Below, piece by piece: positions 1 through 11,700 of a stretch of 64,000 bases of DNA. The stretch comes from Hormiphora californensis (taxonomy: Eukaryota; Ctenophora; Tentaculata; Cydippida; Pleurobrachiidae), in the NCBI GenBank assembly GCA_020137815.1, contig CM035359.1, positions 544,243 through 608,242 on the forward strand, written 5' to 3'. The notes below the pieces were generated by a model. It had not been told where the DNA came from. It searched no databases and saw nothing but the letters and a program-made list of their open reading frames with translations. Within the stretch, counting starts at the first letter, position 1. Each line of letters opens with the position of its first letter. The position numbers were made by a program, and so were the translations under genes.

Positions 1-3000
1 ATGTCATGATAGTGTTCAGTGCTCCAGTCCTAGTCCCGCCGTCTTGGAGAGAACTGATAATGGAATCGAAGTAATCTTTTATCTCCCTCAGCGTTCGTTG
101 CCCGATGAAAGTCTCGATCTTTACTTGATAGGCCCTAGGCTTTACTTTTCCACCTGGAGCTTCCTCTTTTACCTTAGCTGGTCGAAATAACTGAAATTTT
201 ACGGTATCCCTCCTTTTGAGCGTAGGTAGATAACCTTTCCCGTCGAGTGTGTCATCCTTCATAAAAACGTCCTTATTCTGAGAGAATACCTTAGGCAAAG
301 TCTGGAACGCATTTATAAACTGTGGTTGAGCTGAGACTGTGCCATACAACCATTTACCCTCCTTATCCTCTTTCGCTGGATTAATATTGAGCGTTGATAA
401 AACCCGCTGAAAAGAGATTGTAGTATGACATTTATTCATGACATTGTATTTGTAGAAATTATGCTACCCTGTCAGTTACTTACCACTGAGTCCAATGTGT
501 CCTCTGATACGTCCAGATCTAAATCACTGTCAGAATCACACTCTAAGGCCTCTTCTGAAAGCTCTTCGACCTTTCTGTTAGCTTTGTCGCACAACAACTT
601 ATATTGTTCCACCTTGAGGAAAAAAAAATGCTAAGTATATATTTTCCTTATTTTTCATTATTTATCTGAACACAAATGCCATTCTGAAAACTTACCTCTT
701 GCTCCTTAGCATCATTTTTGGAAATCAGGTTGTCATTTTGAGCCGCTAGATCTGCTATTTTACGTTGATACATCTTTTTATGATCCACTAACGTGGCACA
801 CTGCGAAGAGGTGAAAAAGTGAGGGACAAGAATACCATATTATAACAAGAATAATTGCGGTATAATTTCATACCGCCTGATTTCCCCGCCAACCATGTGA
901 TCTGGCATGTGCCATTTGCCACACCTGCTTCTAATTGGGCACTGATACGTGAGCCGGTATAGCTGATGGGTTGTCTGAGCTATGTGAGCTACCTAGTAAT
1001 AATAGTAGTCGCAGTTTCGATCACAAATGCAGAACACTTTTCACTGCACAATGACGTATGGCACAAGAACAGTTGTACCGTGTGGGGCAATAAAAAGTCC
1101 CCCCTCCCCAAGTCTACCATAGTTCCAGATATTGTGGAGTGCTAAAATTTGGTACAGCTACTCTATGAGACAAACAAATAACTTGACCAAAATGTTAGAC
1201 CTCTAGCTCAAAGTTCATTTTTTTGATCGGAATGAACATGGTCATTCATTCCAGAAGAAAATATTTTCCGGTCCAAAATTTAACCAATTATGTTTGGCTA
1301 TCGATTAGCTTTAAGCTTTTCAATGTGACCGAGATCAGTTAAATTGGACTACCACAAGAGCCACACAGTTTTGTAAATACTTTTTCACTCACAATTTGTG
1401 AGAAGCGATGTATTATGTAGTACGTTTCATTGAAACAGGAAATGTTTTCTTACCACCGATTCGAGTGTGTCGTCCGAGATTTCATCGTCTACTTCACTAT
1501 CAGAATCACACTCTCTCACTACCTGAGCCTTCTCGAGCTCTTTTTGACTTCCCTCGTACAACAACTTATAGTGATCGACCTTGGGAAAATATTGATGTCA
1601 CTGGAAGACATTTATTGACACAATAATAATAATTACATTATGCATGTGTGTTTCCCCGAATATTATATACAGTCGGACCCCGATTTACCGGGCCCCGATT
1701 TACCGGATCCTCGATTTACCGGGAGAATAAACTTCCCCCGATATAGGAAAAAGTCAGTATTTCACCCCGATATACCGGGCACCCCGATTTACCGGGCAAA
1801 CCCTTTCCCCCAAGCATCCCGGTAAATCGGGGTCCAACTGTACATATCATATACATAATATAAGAGTAAGTTTTTGATTTTTTTCTCTACCCGGGTGAAT
1901 GCCCGTCGTCCGAAGGGCATTCATCCGGATGATAGTTTTAGCACGTGTGCTAAAAAGATCATAAAGAGTTTAGAAATCTCGGCTTTGAAATAGTAACTAG
2001 AGCGTGGTCAAAATCGTGTAACGTCAGCCTGTTCCCTCCATCGCAAAGTTGTTAGTGCATTCCTTGCTTAAATTCATAATATTCATCATAATTCGTCATG
2101 TCTTTGTTATTGCAAAAGCGCTCATCAGTTGTTACCATTGCTTACGGTAGGTATGAGATGAGTTAATTTGATATCACATAGACTAGAAACGGTGCCTAAG
2201 TAGGCAGCCCATCACATGTCATGTCTCACCGCTCACGTTTCAGAATCTTATTATGTCACATATATGTATGGATGTTAACATGCCCGACCCATGCCCGATG
2301 GCAGGGAAACACAGCGCTATGGATACATGGTACAAATATTCTTGTTCTTTGGGGGGGGGGGGGTCTGTCAGCCAAAATTTGATTTTTTTTTCTTACCTTT
2401 CCTTCTTCAGCTGCACATTGAGAAATCAGGTTGGCCTTTTCTACGGCTAGCTTTGAGGCTCTATCCTGGTATGCCACAAATGCATCCTTGTACTTCTTTT
2501 CACTATCTGCAATCTCAACACACTGTCAAAATGATTGTGTTTTATATGACCATCATCTCTATTATAATTTGGAGATGAACGTCGAAGTCGAAGTCGTTCG
2601 TTCAGTGCGTTGTTAGGAGACGGTGCTCCTTCATAAAACACTTCATATGACCAAAGCTGTAAAGCTGCTGTTCACACTTTTGGAACTTCCAATGGAAGTT
2701 TCTTAATATTTCGAATGACTTTTAACAGGCCAGTCCCCATAGTTACCAATTCAGTTGCCATGGCAACCGTGTTATTGACGTTGAAAGGGCGAAAAGAACC
2801 ACCCGGCGAAGCCGGGTGGGTTATCAAAAAGCCCTTACTTGAGGCGCACCCAATGGGTGCGCTAGTTAGAATAAATTTGTAAGATATCAAGCTGGAAGAA
2901 TTTGAAATTTACTTTTTGATTTGCAGTATCCAATTCATCCACCAAGTCGTTGTTCTGAAAGAATTAAAATTCTTTATCATTAATGTCTAGGAGAATCCTC

Positions 3001-3889
3001 CGTAAAATAACAAATCAGTGTTGTGGGTGTTCAATGTTCATGAAATGAAAAAAAATACCTTTGCAAGGTATGCCTCAAATTTTTCTTTATATTTTCTTTT
3101 GCTTTGAACCAACTCTTTGTTCTGAGGAAATAAAATCTCAATCAGTTTGATTTGAAATTTGAAAACTCTAAAAAACAACAGTTATTTAAAATCAGTCTTT
3201 TTTCTAATATAAACAGGGTGAGAGATGTCACCACATCACAATGTAGCGAGGGTACGGTTAGCTGCCTAAATAATACAATACTATTGCAGACACGACTGTC
3301 ACAAATATTTCAAGTGACGAAAATATACCTTTTTGTTTGCAGTATCTAGCTCATCTTGGCGCATTCTTTCACATTCAGCTAGGTTTTCAGCTAGGTTTTC
3401 AGCCTGAATAAAAGAAGAATGACAAAAAAAGTCAATCTAAAAGCAAACGTAACCATAACAAACAAACAAACAAAGAACAACAAGAACGAACATTGAACAA
3501 TAAAAACGTTGTTTGTTAGAATAATAAAGTCGATTTATAATTCCTGACATGACCCGTGAGTTGAGCATTTCGGTTTATCAAATTTTGAACCTTTAGAACA
3601 TAGTAAACTATTAGTCAAGTGGGCTACATCGAAGTTATAAATGAATGCCTTTAAATAAGAAATGAAGGTTTTACTAACCTGGTCTTTGAGCAATTCAACT
3701 TCATTCCTTTGGTCTGTGAACGCAGGGGACGGCCGAAAATCCTGAAAATAGAAGGGTGACGGTTGTGTTGGGGAATAATGTGGGTCACCAAATACCTTTG
3801 GATACACTGAATAACGTCGACAGACGCACATCTTTCTATCAGTGAAGTGAGAAAATTCAAGGCACTATGGGAGACACACTTACATTCAT
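1..3889 (-). CDS. Gene A: first exons of a coiled-coil/helicase-family protein (partial, runs off window start)
   Basis: Spliced gene on the minus strand. Exons with GT/AG borders and consistent phase are 3884-3889 (ATG AAT only), 3679-3741, 3329-3403, 3059-3121, 2913-2954, 2397-2522, 1454-1579, 696-800, 484-612 and 1-406 (open at the window edge). All complete internal exons are multiples of three in phase 0. The start was chosen because gene B has the same layout, an ATG AAT exon followed by an exon beginning D-(S/F)-R-P-S. The short exons encode charged helical, coiled-coil-like sequence and two acidic exons of the V-x-x-Y-K type. Exon 1-406 matches the start of the large last exon of genes B and C: W-x-x-G, then N-K-D-V, then Y-L-P-T-L-K, then K-P-R-A, a pattern like a cold-shock fold. 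The helicase should lie beyond position 1. A third paralogue is certain by homology; its function is inferred. Confidence 0.8.
1670..1840. mobile_element. 171-bp MITE with pogo/Tc1-like ends, TA target
   Basis: The ends are inverted repeats: CAGTCGGACCCCGATTTACC on the left, and its near complement ending CGGGGTCCAACTG on the right. TA dinucleotides flank both sides. The motif 'CCCGATTTACCGGG' recurs internally. A second copy of almost the same length lies at 41049-41220. A CAGT-type terminus with a TA target fits Tc1/mariner/pogo derivatives. There is no coding capacity. It sits in an intron of gene A. Confidence 0.75.
1890..1978. repeat. Dispersed palindromic repeat, copy 1
   Basis: It begins CCCGGGTGAATGCCCG, followed by an inverted copy (GGGCATTCATCCGG), a second hairpin (TTTTAGCACGTGTGCTAAAA) and a tail GATCAT...GTTTAGAAATC. 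The same arrangement recurs at 12932-13017. It lies in a gene A intron. Confidence 0.6.
2797..2862. repeat. Two short perfect hairpins in a gene A intron
   Basis: AACCACCCGGC-GAA-GCCGGGTGGGTT at 2797-2822 and GCGCACCCA-ATGGGTGCGC at 2844-2862 are tight stem-loops 21 bases apart. They are probably the remnant of a small foldback element; no function is evident. Confidence 0.5.
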
Positions 3890-4360
3890 TTGGAAGCACC
3901 ATGGACCTCAGGAGCCATTTCAGCTATAAAAATAGAAGCATTGTTTAACAGGGATTGTGTCGGGTAATTAAGGGCTAGGGGTGTCGAAGGGCTCATTGCA
4001 AAGACTAGGAATATATCATGCTTGGGTCTTGTATTGGTAGTCCGACAGTAGTATGAATACCAGGAAACGACCGAACCGGGTTTTTTTTCACCGAACCGAA
4101 CCGAACCGAATTTGAAAAATTTTTTTACCGAACCGAACCGAACCGAACCGAACCGAACCGAATTTCGGTAACCGAACCGAACCATACAAAACTTTTTCTG
4201 TATAAATGATTCTCTAAAAATTTATGGAGAGCACCAATCAAGGTATTGAGAATCATTCTCTGAAATTTTGTTAAAAAATGTTTGAAAAAATTTCAAAGTC
4301 AATTTTGTGAAAAAATTTTCAAAGTCAATTTTATCGTAAATTTTCTATGTCAATTTTTGC

Positions 4361-4562
4361 GTACGAATCGTGTTTCGAATCGGCAATGCTATACGGGAAT
4401 GGTATTGCTAATTAGCAGGATTAAACGAACCATGAATCGTGTCTCTCTAAATTTCCTAATTAGATTTGATGGGGGATCACGTATCAGCACAATCCATCTC
4501 GGACCCACTAATTACCAACATCACTCCCGTTTAGCATTGTCGATTAGAAACACGATTCGTAT
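4361..4562. mobile_element. About 200-bp MITE, copy 1
   Basis: Terminal inverted repeat of the GTACGAATCGTGTTTCGAAT type, with its complement at the other end (ATTAGAAACACGATTCGTAT, two changes). The centre carries TTGATGGGGGATCACGTATC. The partner copy lies at 4741-4941. Confidence 0.6.
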
Positions 4563-4740
4563 ACCATAATTTACTTAAAATATTTTTCACAAAAAAATTT
4601 CACAAAATTTTAGGTAATGATTCTCAATACCTTGATCGATGCTCTCCATGAATTTTTAGAGAAACATTTAATTTTGTGAAAAAACTTTGTAAAATATTTC
4701 AAAGTCAATTTCGGAAAAAAAATTCTATGTCAATTTTGCC

Positions 4741-4941
4741 GTACGAATCGTGTTGCGAATCGGTGATGCTATGCGGCAGTGCTCTCGCTAATTAGCAGGA
4801 TTTATTGAAACATGAATCGTTTCCCCTAAGCTTCCTAATTAGATTTGATGGGGGATCACGTATCAGCATAATCCCTCTCGGACCCACTAATTAGCAACAT
4901 CACTCCCGCTTAGCAATACCGATTCGAAACACGATTCGTAC
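4741..4941. mobile_element. About 200-bp MITE, copy 2
   Basis: Same family as 4361-4562, with better preserved ends: GTACGAATCGTGTTGCGAAT on the left and ATTCGAAACACGATTCGTAC on the right. The internal block TTGATGGGGGATCACGTATC is shared. Confidence 0.65.
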
Positions 4942-5726
4942 GCAAAAATTGACATAGAAAATTTTCCATAAAATTGACTTTGAAATATTTTCCAAACTTT
5001 TTTACAAAATTTCAGAGAATGATTCTTAACACCTTGATCGGTGCTCTCCATGAATTTTTTGAAAAAAAAGTTTCTGAATTTGTTGACCCTCTTATGAGGA
5101 CACGATTCGACGGGAAGTCAGGTATCAAATCAATCCATATCGAACCCGCTAACTAGCGAAATCATTTCCACATAGCACCACCGATTCGAAATAGGGTTAA
5201 TACGGCGAAATTAACATTGAAATTCATACAATTTTCGTGAAATAATTGAAAAATTTTGCATGAAAAAGCCCGATTTCTGGGCATTTTTTGACCAAAAAAT
5301 TCGGTGGTTCGGCCAAAATTTCCTACCGAACCGAACCGAACCGAACCGCCCAAAAAACACCGAATTTCCGAACCGAACCGAACCGAACCGAATATTCGGT
5401 CGCTTCCTGATGAATACATACAAGGTAGTGAGCACCATGGCATAGGAATAGCAAGGGCAACATAGTGGGGTGTGAATTAGCAAGGGCAAAGAGGAAGAAA
5501 TAAACTAATTGTCAAAAAATCATTCTTATTTCTTAATTTGCATACAATAGTAAAAAACCACGATAAAAATTAAAATCTTCGTAAAAAACAAAAATCGGTT
5601 TCTTAAAAGAATTTCATACATTTCTCTCATCTACAGTTCGTCAGTCTGTTATAGTGTCTAACATTACATACATCTCAGAATACATACATGAAGAATCTTA
5701 CAAGGCGCTTGATTTTATCTCAAAAA

Positions 5727-8700
5727 CTAAGGAGAAGGAGGTTTGTCAATGAACCACAACACATAAACAGGTTTAAACAACGCATCGTCTTTTAGAACGA
5801 GCTGCTCACAAAATCCTCCACTATCTGGTTGAACCTTTGTGTACTGTTCATCGATAAGCAATAGTTTGAAGATAATCATGCATTCCTTTCCATATTTAGC
5901 ACTAAACTCAGGATACTCAGAAAAGTAACAACCATCACCAAAACGTCGACCATGAACTTCTTTCCGATTTGGATCCAAATTAGTCTGTATGATACTTGAA
6001 ATGTTTTCTTTAGCAGTGGCGTGGAAGGCATAAACTTCACATAGCTTCTTTTCAGTCAACTCTCCAGGCTCAGGTTCAGTTTCTTTCCTCCGATTTTCAT
6101 ACTTCTCTTCGGCCCCTTTGTTGCCCACAAAACCAACGTGTTTCACTCCAACTTTTCTTACAGTATTCGATTGATAAGCCGTTCTTTTTGAGCACGCTCC
6201 ATCATAGATCGATATCGCTTTCTGGAGGAGCTCAACAGTGGGATCACTAACATTTCTCATATCGTAGTCAGATAACTTGTATCGAGTTTCGCCCTCTGCA
6301 AAGCCAGTCGTAACAAAAGTCTTGGGTACCAAAGTTAGTTGGACTATGTTTCGGAAGTGAAACTTTGATCTATCGTACACCCTGTATTTAGGTGGCTGAC
6401 CAATTTTCGAAATGAGGGCTGAATCTTTTTTGTTTTTCCTGAGGTATTCCTTTCTGTTTCCTTTAATCGCATCATCCGGTACAGAATCACCAATAAGTAA
6501 GTCCCCAATAATGACAGAAAAAGTTATGCTAGTATCATCAGGAAAATCGTTATCTATTGCTCCCTTACTGAAGTCAAACGAGGTCCCAGAAGGGTTACAG
6601 ATCAGCTCAGTTAACGAATCTATATTATTGTTATTAACAGGATCGATTGGAGAGCTGATTATCCGAAAAAGCTCTTGTTGGTGTATTTCATTGGTTTTAA
6701 AGGCTGCAGCACACCAAAATTCCTCCGAGTTCATCGGACAATGGACAACGTGAAACGCTAAAAACTGATCAACTTGATACCGTTCACTATGCTGGAAAAA
6801 CTGGTTGCATTTGCTTTTAAGATCTTCTTTCTGTCGAAGGCTATCAACTGCTACCATTCTTACGACAGGTCCGACGTCTGCTGCCCTTTCTCTAGCTCTT
6901 CTGTAATATACCTTGGCTGCTCTCAACTGCAACTTAACAGCTCTTTCATGCTCATCCCGGCAAATCGGACAAATTTCACTCAAACAATTAGCAGCACAAC
7001 CGAGTTTACATGGATGGCCACAGTCCTGCCTTTTCCGGTTACAAGGAAAACGACATTTTTCGTCCTCCCAGCATTCTCTAGACTGAAGATGACCACACGC
7101 TTCACTGACATACTTTAGAGTAAACTTACATTCAGTCACGGTAGGTTTTGGACTTCCGCATTTCTTTTTGAAGGGGGCCTGATGACCGCAACTATCGATC
7201 ACAAAATCCACTTCAACAGGACAGAGGAATGCTTCATGAAGATGATATTTGCCACAAACATCCCTAGCATTTATGATTTTCTTTACAATCAAAGTTCTTC
7301 ATACATGGCTTTTGACACTTTATACGGGATCTATTTGTTTTCCATTCCTCACAAATGACTTCAAGTTGGTGACCACACTCGGGAAGAGTTCTGTTCAGCA
7401 TGACATTACACTTTAAAGTGTCAGGGTGTATGTAACATCGGTAGCTGGTTAGGTGGCCACAATCTTCAAATCTTAGGTTAACTAAAACTTGGCACTTGTC
7501 ATGTCCATGTCTTGGGGTACACAACTTTTTACACCGATGCTCTTCGATTTTACAAGGGAAATCTTCATTGCAAGGTATTTCACACCACTTTCTTGAGGGG
7601 TGAATATAATGAGTGATCTTAGACGTATCATTGCACGGGCCCTGAAGCTCTTTTTCAAGATTCGCTACGTGATCAGCCATATACGTGACTTGACCCGAGT
7701 GATAGCGACAAGAAAGAGGCAATGTATCTCCTATCAGTTGTTGGTATCTCATTTCACTAATTATTCCCTGCCAAGTTCCACTCATCTCGAACACTTCAGC
7801 GTTTCCAACAAAATACATTCCCCGTTTAGCTCGAGACTGAGCAACACACCTTCTTTCCATTTCTTTCATGAACCCAATGTTACCTTCCGGGTTAGAACGG
7901 GTGAGAGAGATGATAACATAGTTGTTTTCGTCCCCCTGATACTCATCAATAGTCTTGATAATAACCATTCCAAGACTGGAAGATCCATCCTTCGGTAAAC
8001 TGCCACTAATTGTTCCAGCTTTTGGTCTCTCTTTTATCTTATTTGCAGGTGCGGTTGGTATGGTCGAAGTGGTACTACCACTGGCTCTCGGTGCGTCAGA
8101 GATTACTGGCATGAGAGAGCGAAAAAGTTTCTTAACAGCTTGGACTTGACCAAGGTAACCGCAGATTATCGTGATTTCTTCACAGGGCACCTTACTTGCA
8201 ATCAAGTAAAGGGCAAGAGAAACAGCCATGCCTGCCTCTGAAGTGTTCTTGACGGTCCTATCCTTTTCTTCTCGGTAACTATGATTCCACCAGAACATGG
8301 AGTGCTTTAGGCAGTTGAGAGGAGGATTCTTTTGATCCAGATTCGGGAAATCTTGGTAGTTTGGATAGATATCAAGAAGAAGTTTTGAAAACTCAGGCCT
8401 CATTCGTCCCTGCTTCAGAAGAGTTTTGTAGGGCAAACCAGACAGAATCAGTCTTTCCATCATTGAAATGTCAAAGTGGTAGTTCTTTTTCAAGTGGTAT
8501 GTATCAATTTGGGGCCTTAGTTGTCTATGATCTCCTATCATAATCAACCGTTCGACACTCTTAGTCAGAATTCCCACTAGACAAGACTCGAGAATTTCAG
8601 CACACTCTTCGATGATTACAATTTTAGGGTTCAGTTTCTGCAGAAGACCAAGCTGGATCGAAGCCCCAACGATTGTAGCACCAACGATTCTCTGTGTCTT

Positions 8701-11700
8701 TAGCAACTCCAGCTTATTTCTTTCGGAAGTTTCCTTGTCTTTAGACTGGTATACGTCCAAAGTTTCAAGTGTAACTTTCATTTGATCCACGACGCTGTCT
8801 ACCGAAGTGGTGAGAAGAGCATGGATAAAACTAAACTTCTCGATTCCATCAAGTTCGTGAAGATCTTTTACATTCAGTATTTCGCGTCTAAGGTAAAAGT
8901 CCCCCGGAAAATCTGATAGACGGAATTCATTCTCTCCAGATGGACTCTTTTTCATTTCTGAAATTAGATCTTCCAATTTTTCTTTTCTCTTGCGAGTTTC
9001 CTCATCATCATCATCATACCCAGACCGTCTATTTGCAGTGAGTTGGTTCAAGTAGTCTTCATCGACTTCGTCATTCTCTTCTTTGGCAGCTTCCTCCTCC
9101 TCTTCCTCCCTTATTCTTGCCTTCACTGTACCATGAAACATACTTACGAGCTCAGATAGTTTGCTTTTGCGTGGTAGCCATCGATTGAAAGCCCGTCGGA
9201 AGATATCTCCAAACCAGTTGGCCGGATCGGGACCACTTACTGCATTGGCTAACATGTGACGAAAATTACCACCACCAGATCTCAGGCCGTTGTAAAACAC
9301 CCGGGCTTCGTCTGATTTGATCGAACGGTTGAAAAAACGATTTAACTGCTCCAAAGTAACGAGCTTACAAAATGTTGATACATTAAACTGGCTACAGACA
9401 TCAAAATTGACGAGTTGATCTTGAAATGTATCAAAATAATTAGATAATTGTTTTCTTGCCCGGTTTTTAAAACGGGGATACTTTATCCTCATCATTTTGT
9501 TTCTTATCAGACAGTCTTTAAGCTCCTCCTCTTTTGACTGTCCACCAATCCTAAGAAGCTCATCTTTGGGACAAAACTCGAGACAGTGTTTCAGGAATTC
9601 GTCCAAAGCATGGTTTTTGTAGGTGAGGACAAGAATGGGAGGCTCGTACTGCAGCTGTTCAGGTTCATCGCTACAAGTGGATGCTGCATCACTTTCAGAC
9701 TCGATATCCATCGGGGCGACGGGATTCAGAGGAGGGGTAGATGATATTCCAAGAGAGGGAGGATCTGTTCCATGAGGGGTAGATGATATTCCAGGAGAGG
9801 AAGGCTCTGTTCCATGAGGGGGAGGCTCTGTTTCAGGAGAGGGAGGCTCTGTTTCAGGAGGGGGAGGCTCTGTTTCAGAAGAGGAAGGCTCTGTTTCAGG
9901 AGGGGGAGGCTCTGTTTCAGGAGGGGGAGGCTCTGTTTCAGGAGGGGGAGTACCTGTTCCATGAGGGGGAGGATCTGTTCCATGAGGGGGAGGCTCTGTT
10001 CCATGAGGGGGAGGATCTGTTCCATGAGGGGTAGGATCTGTTTCAGGAGGTTGGGGAAGAGGAAGAAGCAGAGACCGCCAAGGAGGTCGATGCTGATGTG
10101 GACTGGGCAGAAAACCGTGAGAAAAGGTTTCCCGTGGTAGCTACCACAGGAAAGTTGCCTGCCCATTTACTAGTACCCGGTACATCATCCCGTTTATCAT
10201 CAACACTGTCAGGACTTGCTTCAACATCCATTGATTGTTCATTTTGCTCTGATGCGGTTCCAGTTGGAGCCTCAGGAAGAGTAGTTCTTTCCTCTGTGGT
10301 AGATTCTGACCGTACAGATGTTCTTCTTCTTCGTCTTCTTCTAAGCAGCTGGTGCCACACAGGTGTTGTGTCCTCACTACTTTCGCTGGTAACCATTGAC
10401 ACTTGTTCCATATCTTTATTTTCAGGCTTAAAGTTCAGCAAATAGAAAAAATGGATTAGTTTTGCTCCAACAAAGGTTTTTCCAGTTCCTGGAGGTCCTT
10501 GAATAATTGCAAGAGGATATTTTAGGACATGGTCAAAAGCAGCCTTTTGGGATTCTTCAAGATCGCCATAACCAACTTTATGAACTACTCTATTTATTAT
10601 CGATTCATCAACTTCAACCGATAACTCGGAAGATTTGGCAGTTAAAATTTCATCTCTCAGAGAAATATTCTCCAACTCACTACTGCGAAGACTGTCCAAT
10701 ATGTGACGAAATGACTGGAAGTAAGTGGGACTTTCTGCCATAATAATTCTCCCAGAACCTTTAAGCAGAAGAAGAGCTGCAGTGTCTATCGATCTGTCTG
10801 ATGAGAATGAGACTAACTCGACACCAATGAAAGGACCTTTCTCCAGCATCATTGGATCTCTATCTATGACAATCAGCCAAATCGCATCACTAAAGTCTCC
10901 CTTAGCCGATGCACACAGCAAATTTCCAAACATAAGTCGTCTCGAAGCTTTCCAGTTCTTTACCGGGCGATCTGGTCGAAACTTTAGATAAAACACAACC
11001 TTAGACCGATACAGAGATACCTTAGCAACCGCAACACTAAAATACAAACTCATATCCCGGGTATCAAGCTGCCCTTTTTTGAAGTCGGTGATTCCCTTCT
11101 GTATACTGGAGAAACACTCAGCCCGGAGGAGACGATAGTACACATTTAGGTACTGACTCGCACTCTCATATGGGGTGTCGATCTGTACAGGCTTCAAGTA
11201 GGGACCTTTTTCCAGAGGGTCTCCCATTAGCTCCAACGTGGACGGAATAGTTTCCAGCTCCTGCCATTTTTCAAGGTCTACCAAACGAGCTGTTTTTAGG
11301 AGTAGACGGTGTAGGAATCTGGTTTCTTTTGTATTAGAATTCCTAACCAACTCGCCCAAGGATGGAAGACAATCTTTTAACTTGGATGGATCACTTTCTA
11401 CCTTGCTGCTCGATCTGCCAGTGAAGTACTTTACAACGATCATCATCATTCATGATGTGCTCCGTTAGCTTTAACGAACTCAGTGTGGCCATTATTTTGG
11501 CTTTTTGTACCGGATAGGCTTTCATGAGAGGAATCACAACCTTGAGAAACGTGTACAAACATCGTATGTATAGTTCCATGCTACACGCTCTGAAAGTTCT
11601 AACTTTCAGTAGATAATCCCAGAGGGGTGGACACGACATTATCGTGTTTAACACCGCAACTCTCGTTTCCGTTGCCGTTAGGACTTTAGATAACGAGTCG

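Larger units (their letters stand above)
4060..5410. repeat. Nested repeat cluster upstream of gene A, flanked by CCGAA pentamer arrays
   Basis: Arrays of the pentamer CCGAA occur at about 4070-4187 and 5325-5395, in the same orientation. Between them lie two tandem, similar inverted-repeat elements (4361-4562 and 4741-4941) and a degenerate third piece near 5095-5205. Outer sequences also pair: TCAATTTT...TTCTATGTCAATTTT on the left of the pair has its complement to the right of 4941, as does the ATGATTCTC...GGTGCTCTCCATG block. The region therefore looks like a nested foldback structure. Short ORFs here are low-complexity by-products. Confidence 0.65.

Noticed and set aside
3886-4185. 99-codon minus-strand ORF rich in G-S-V-R-F
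   Set aside because: Read-through of CCGAA pentamers; the real start there is the short ATG AAT exon.
10098-10445. Plus-strand ORFs opposite genes B and C
   Set aside because: Antisense shadows of the conserved helicase frames.
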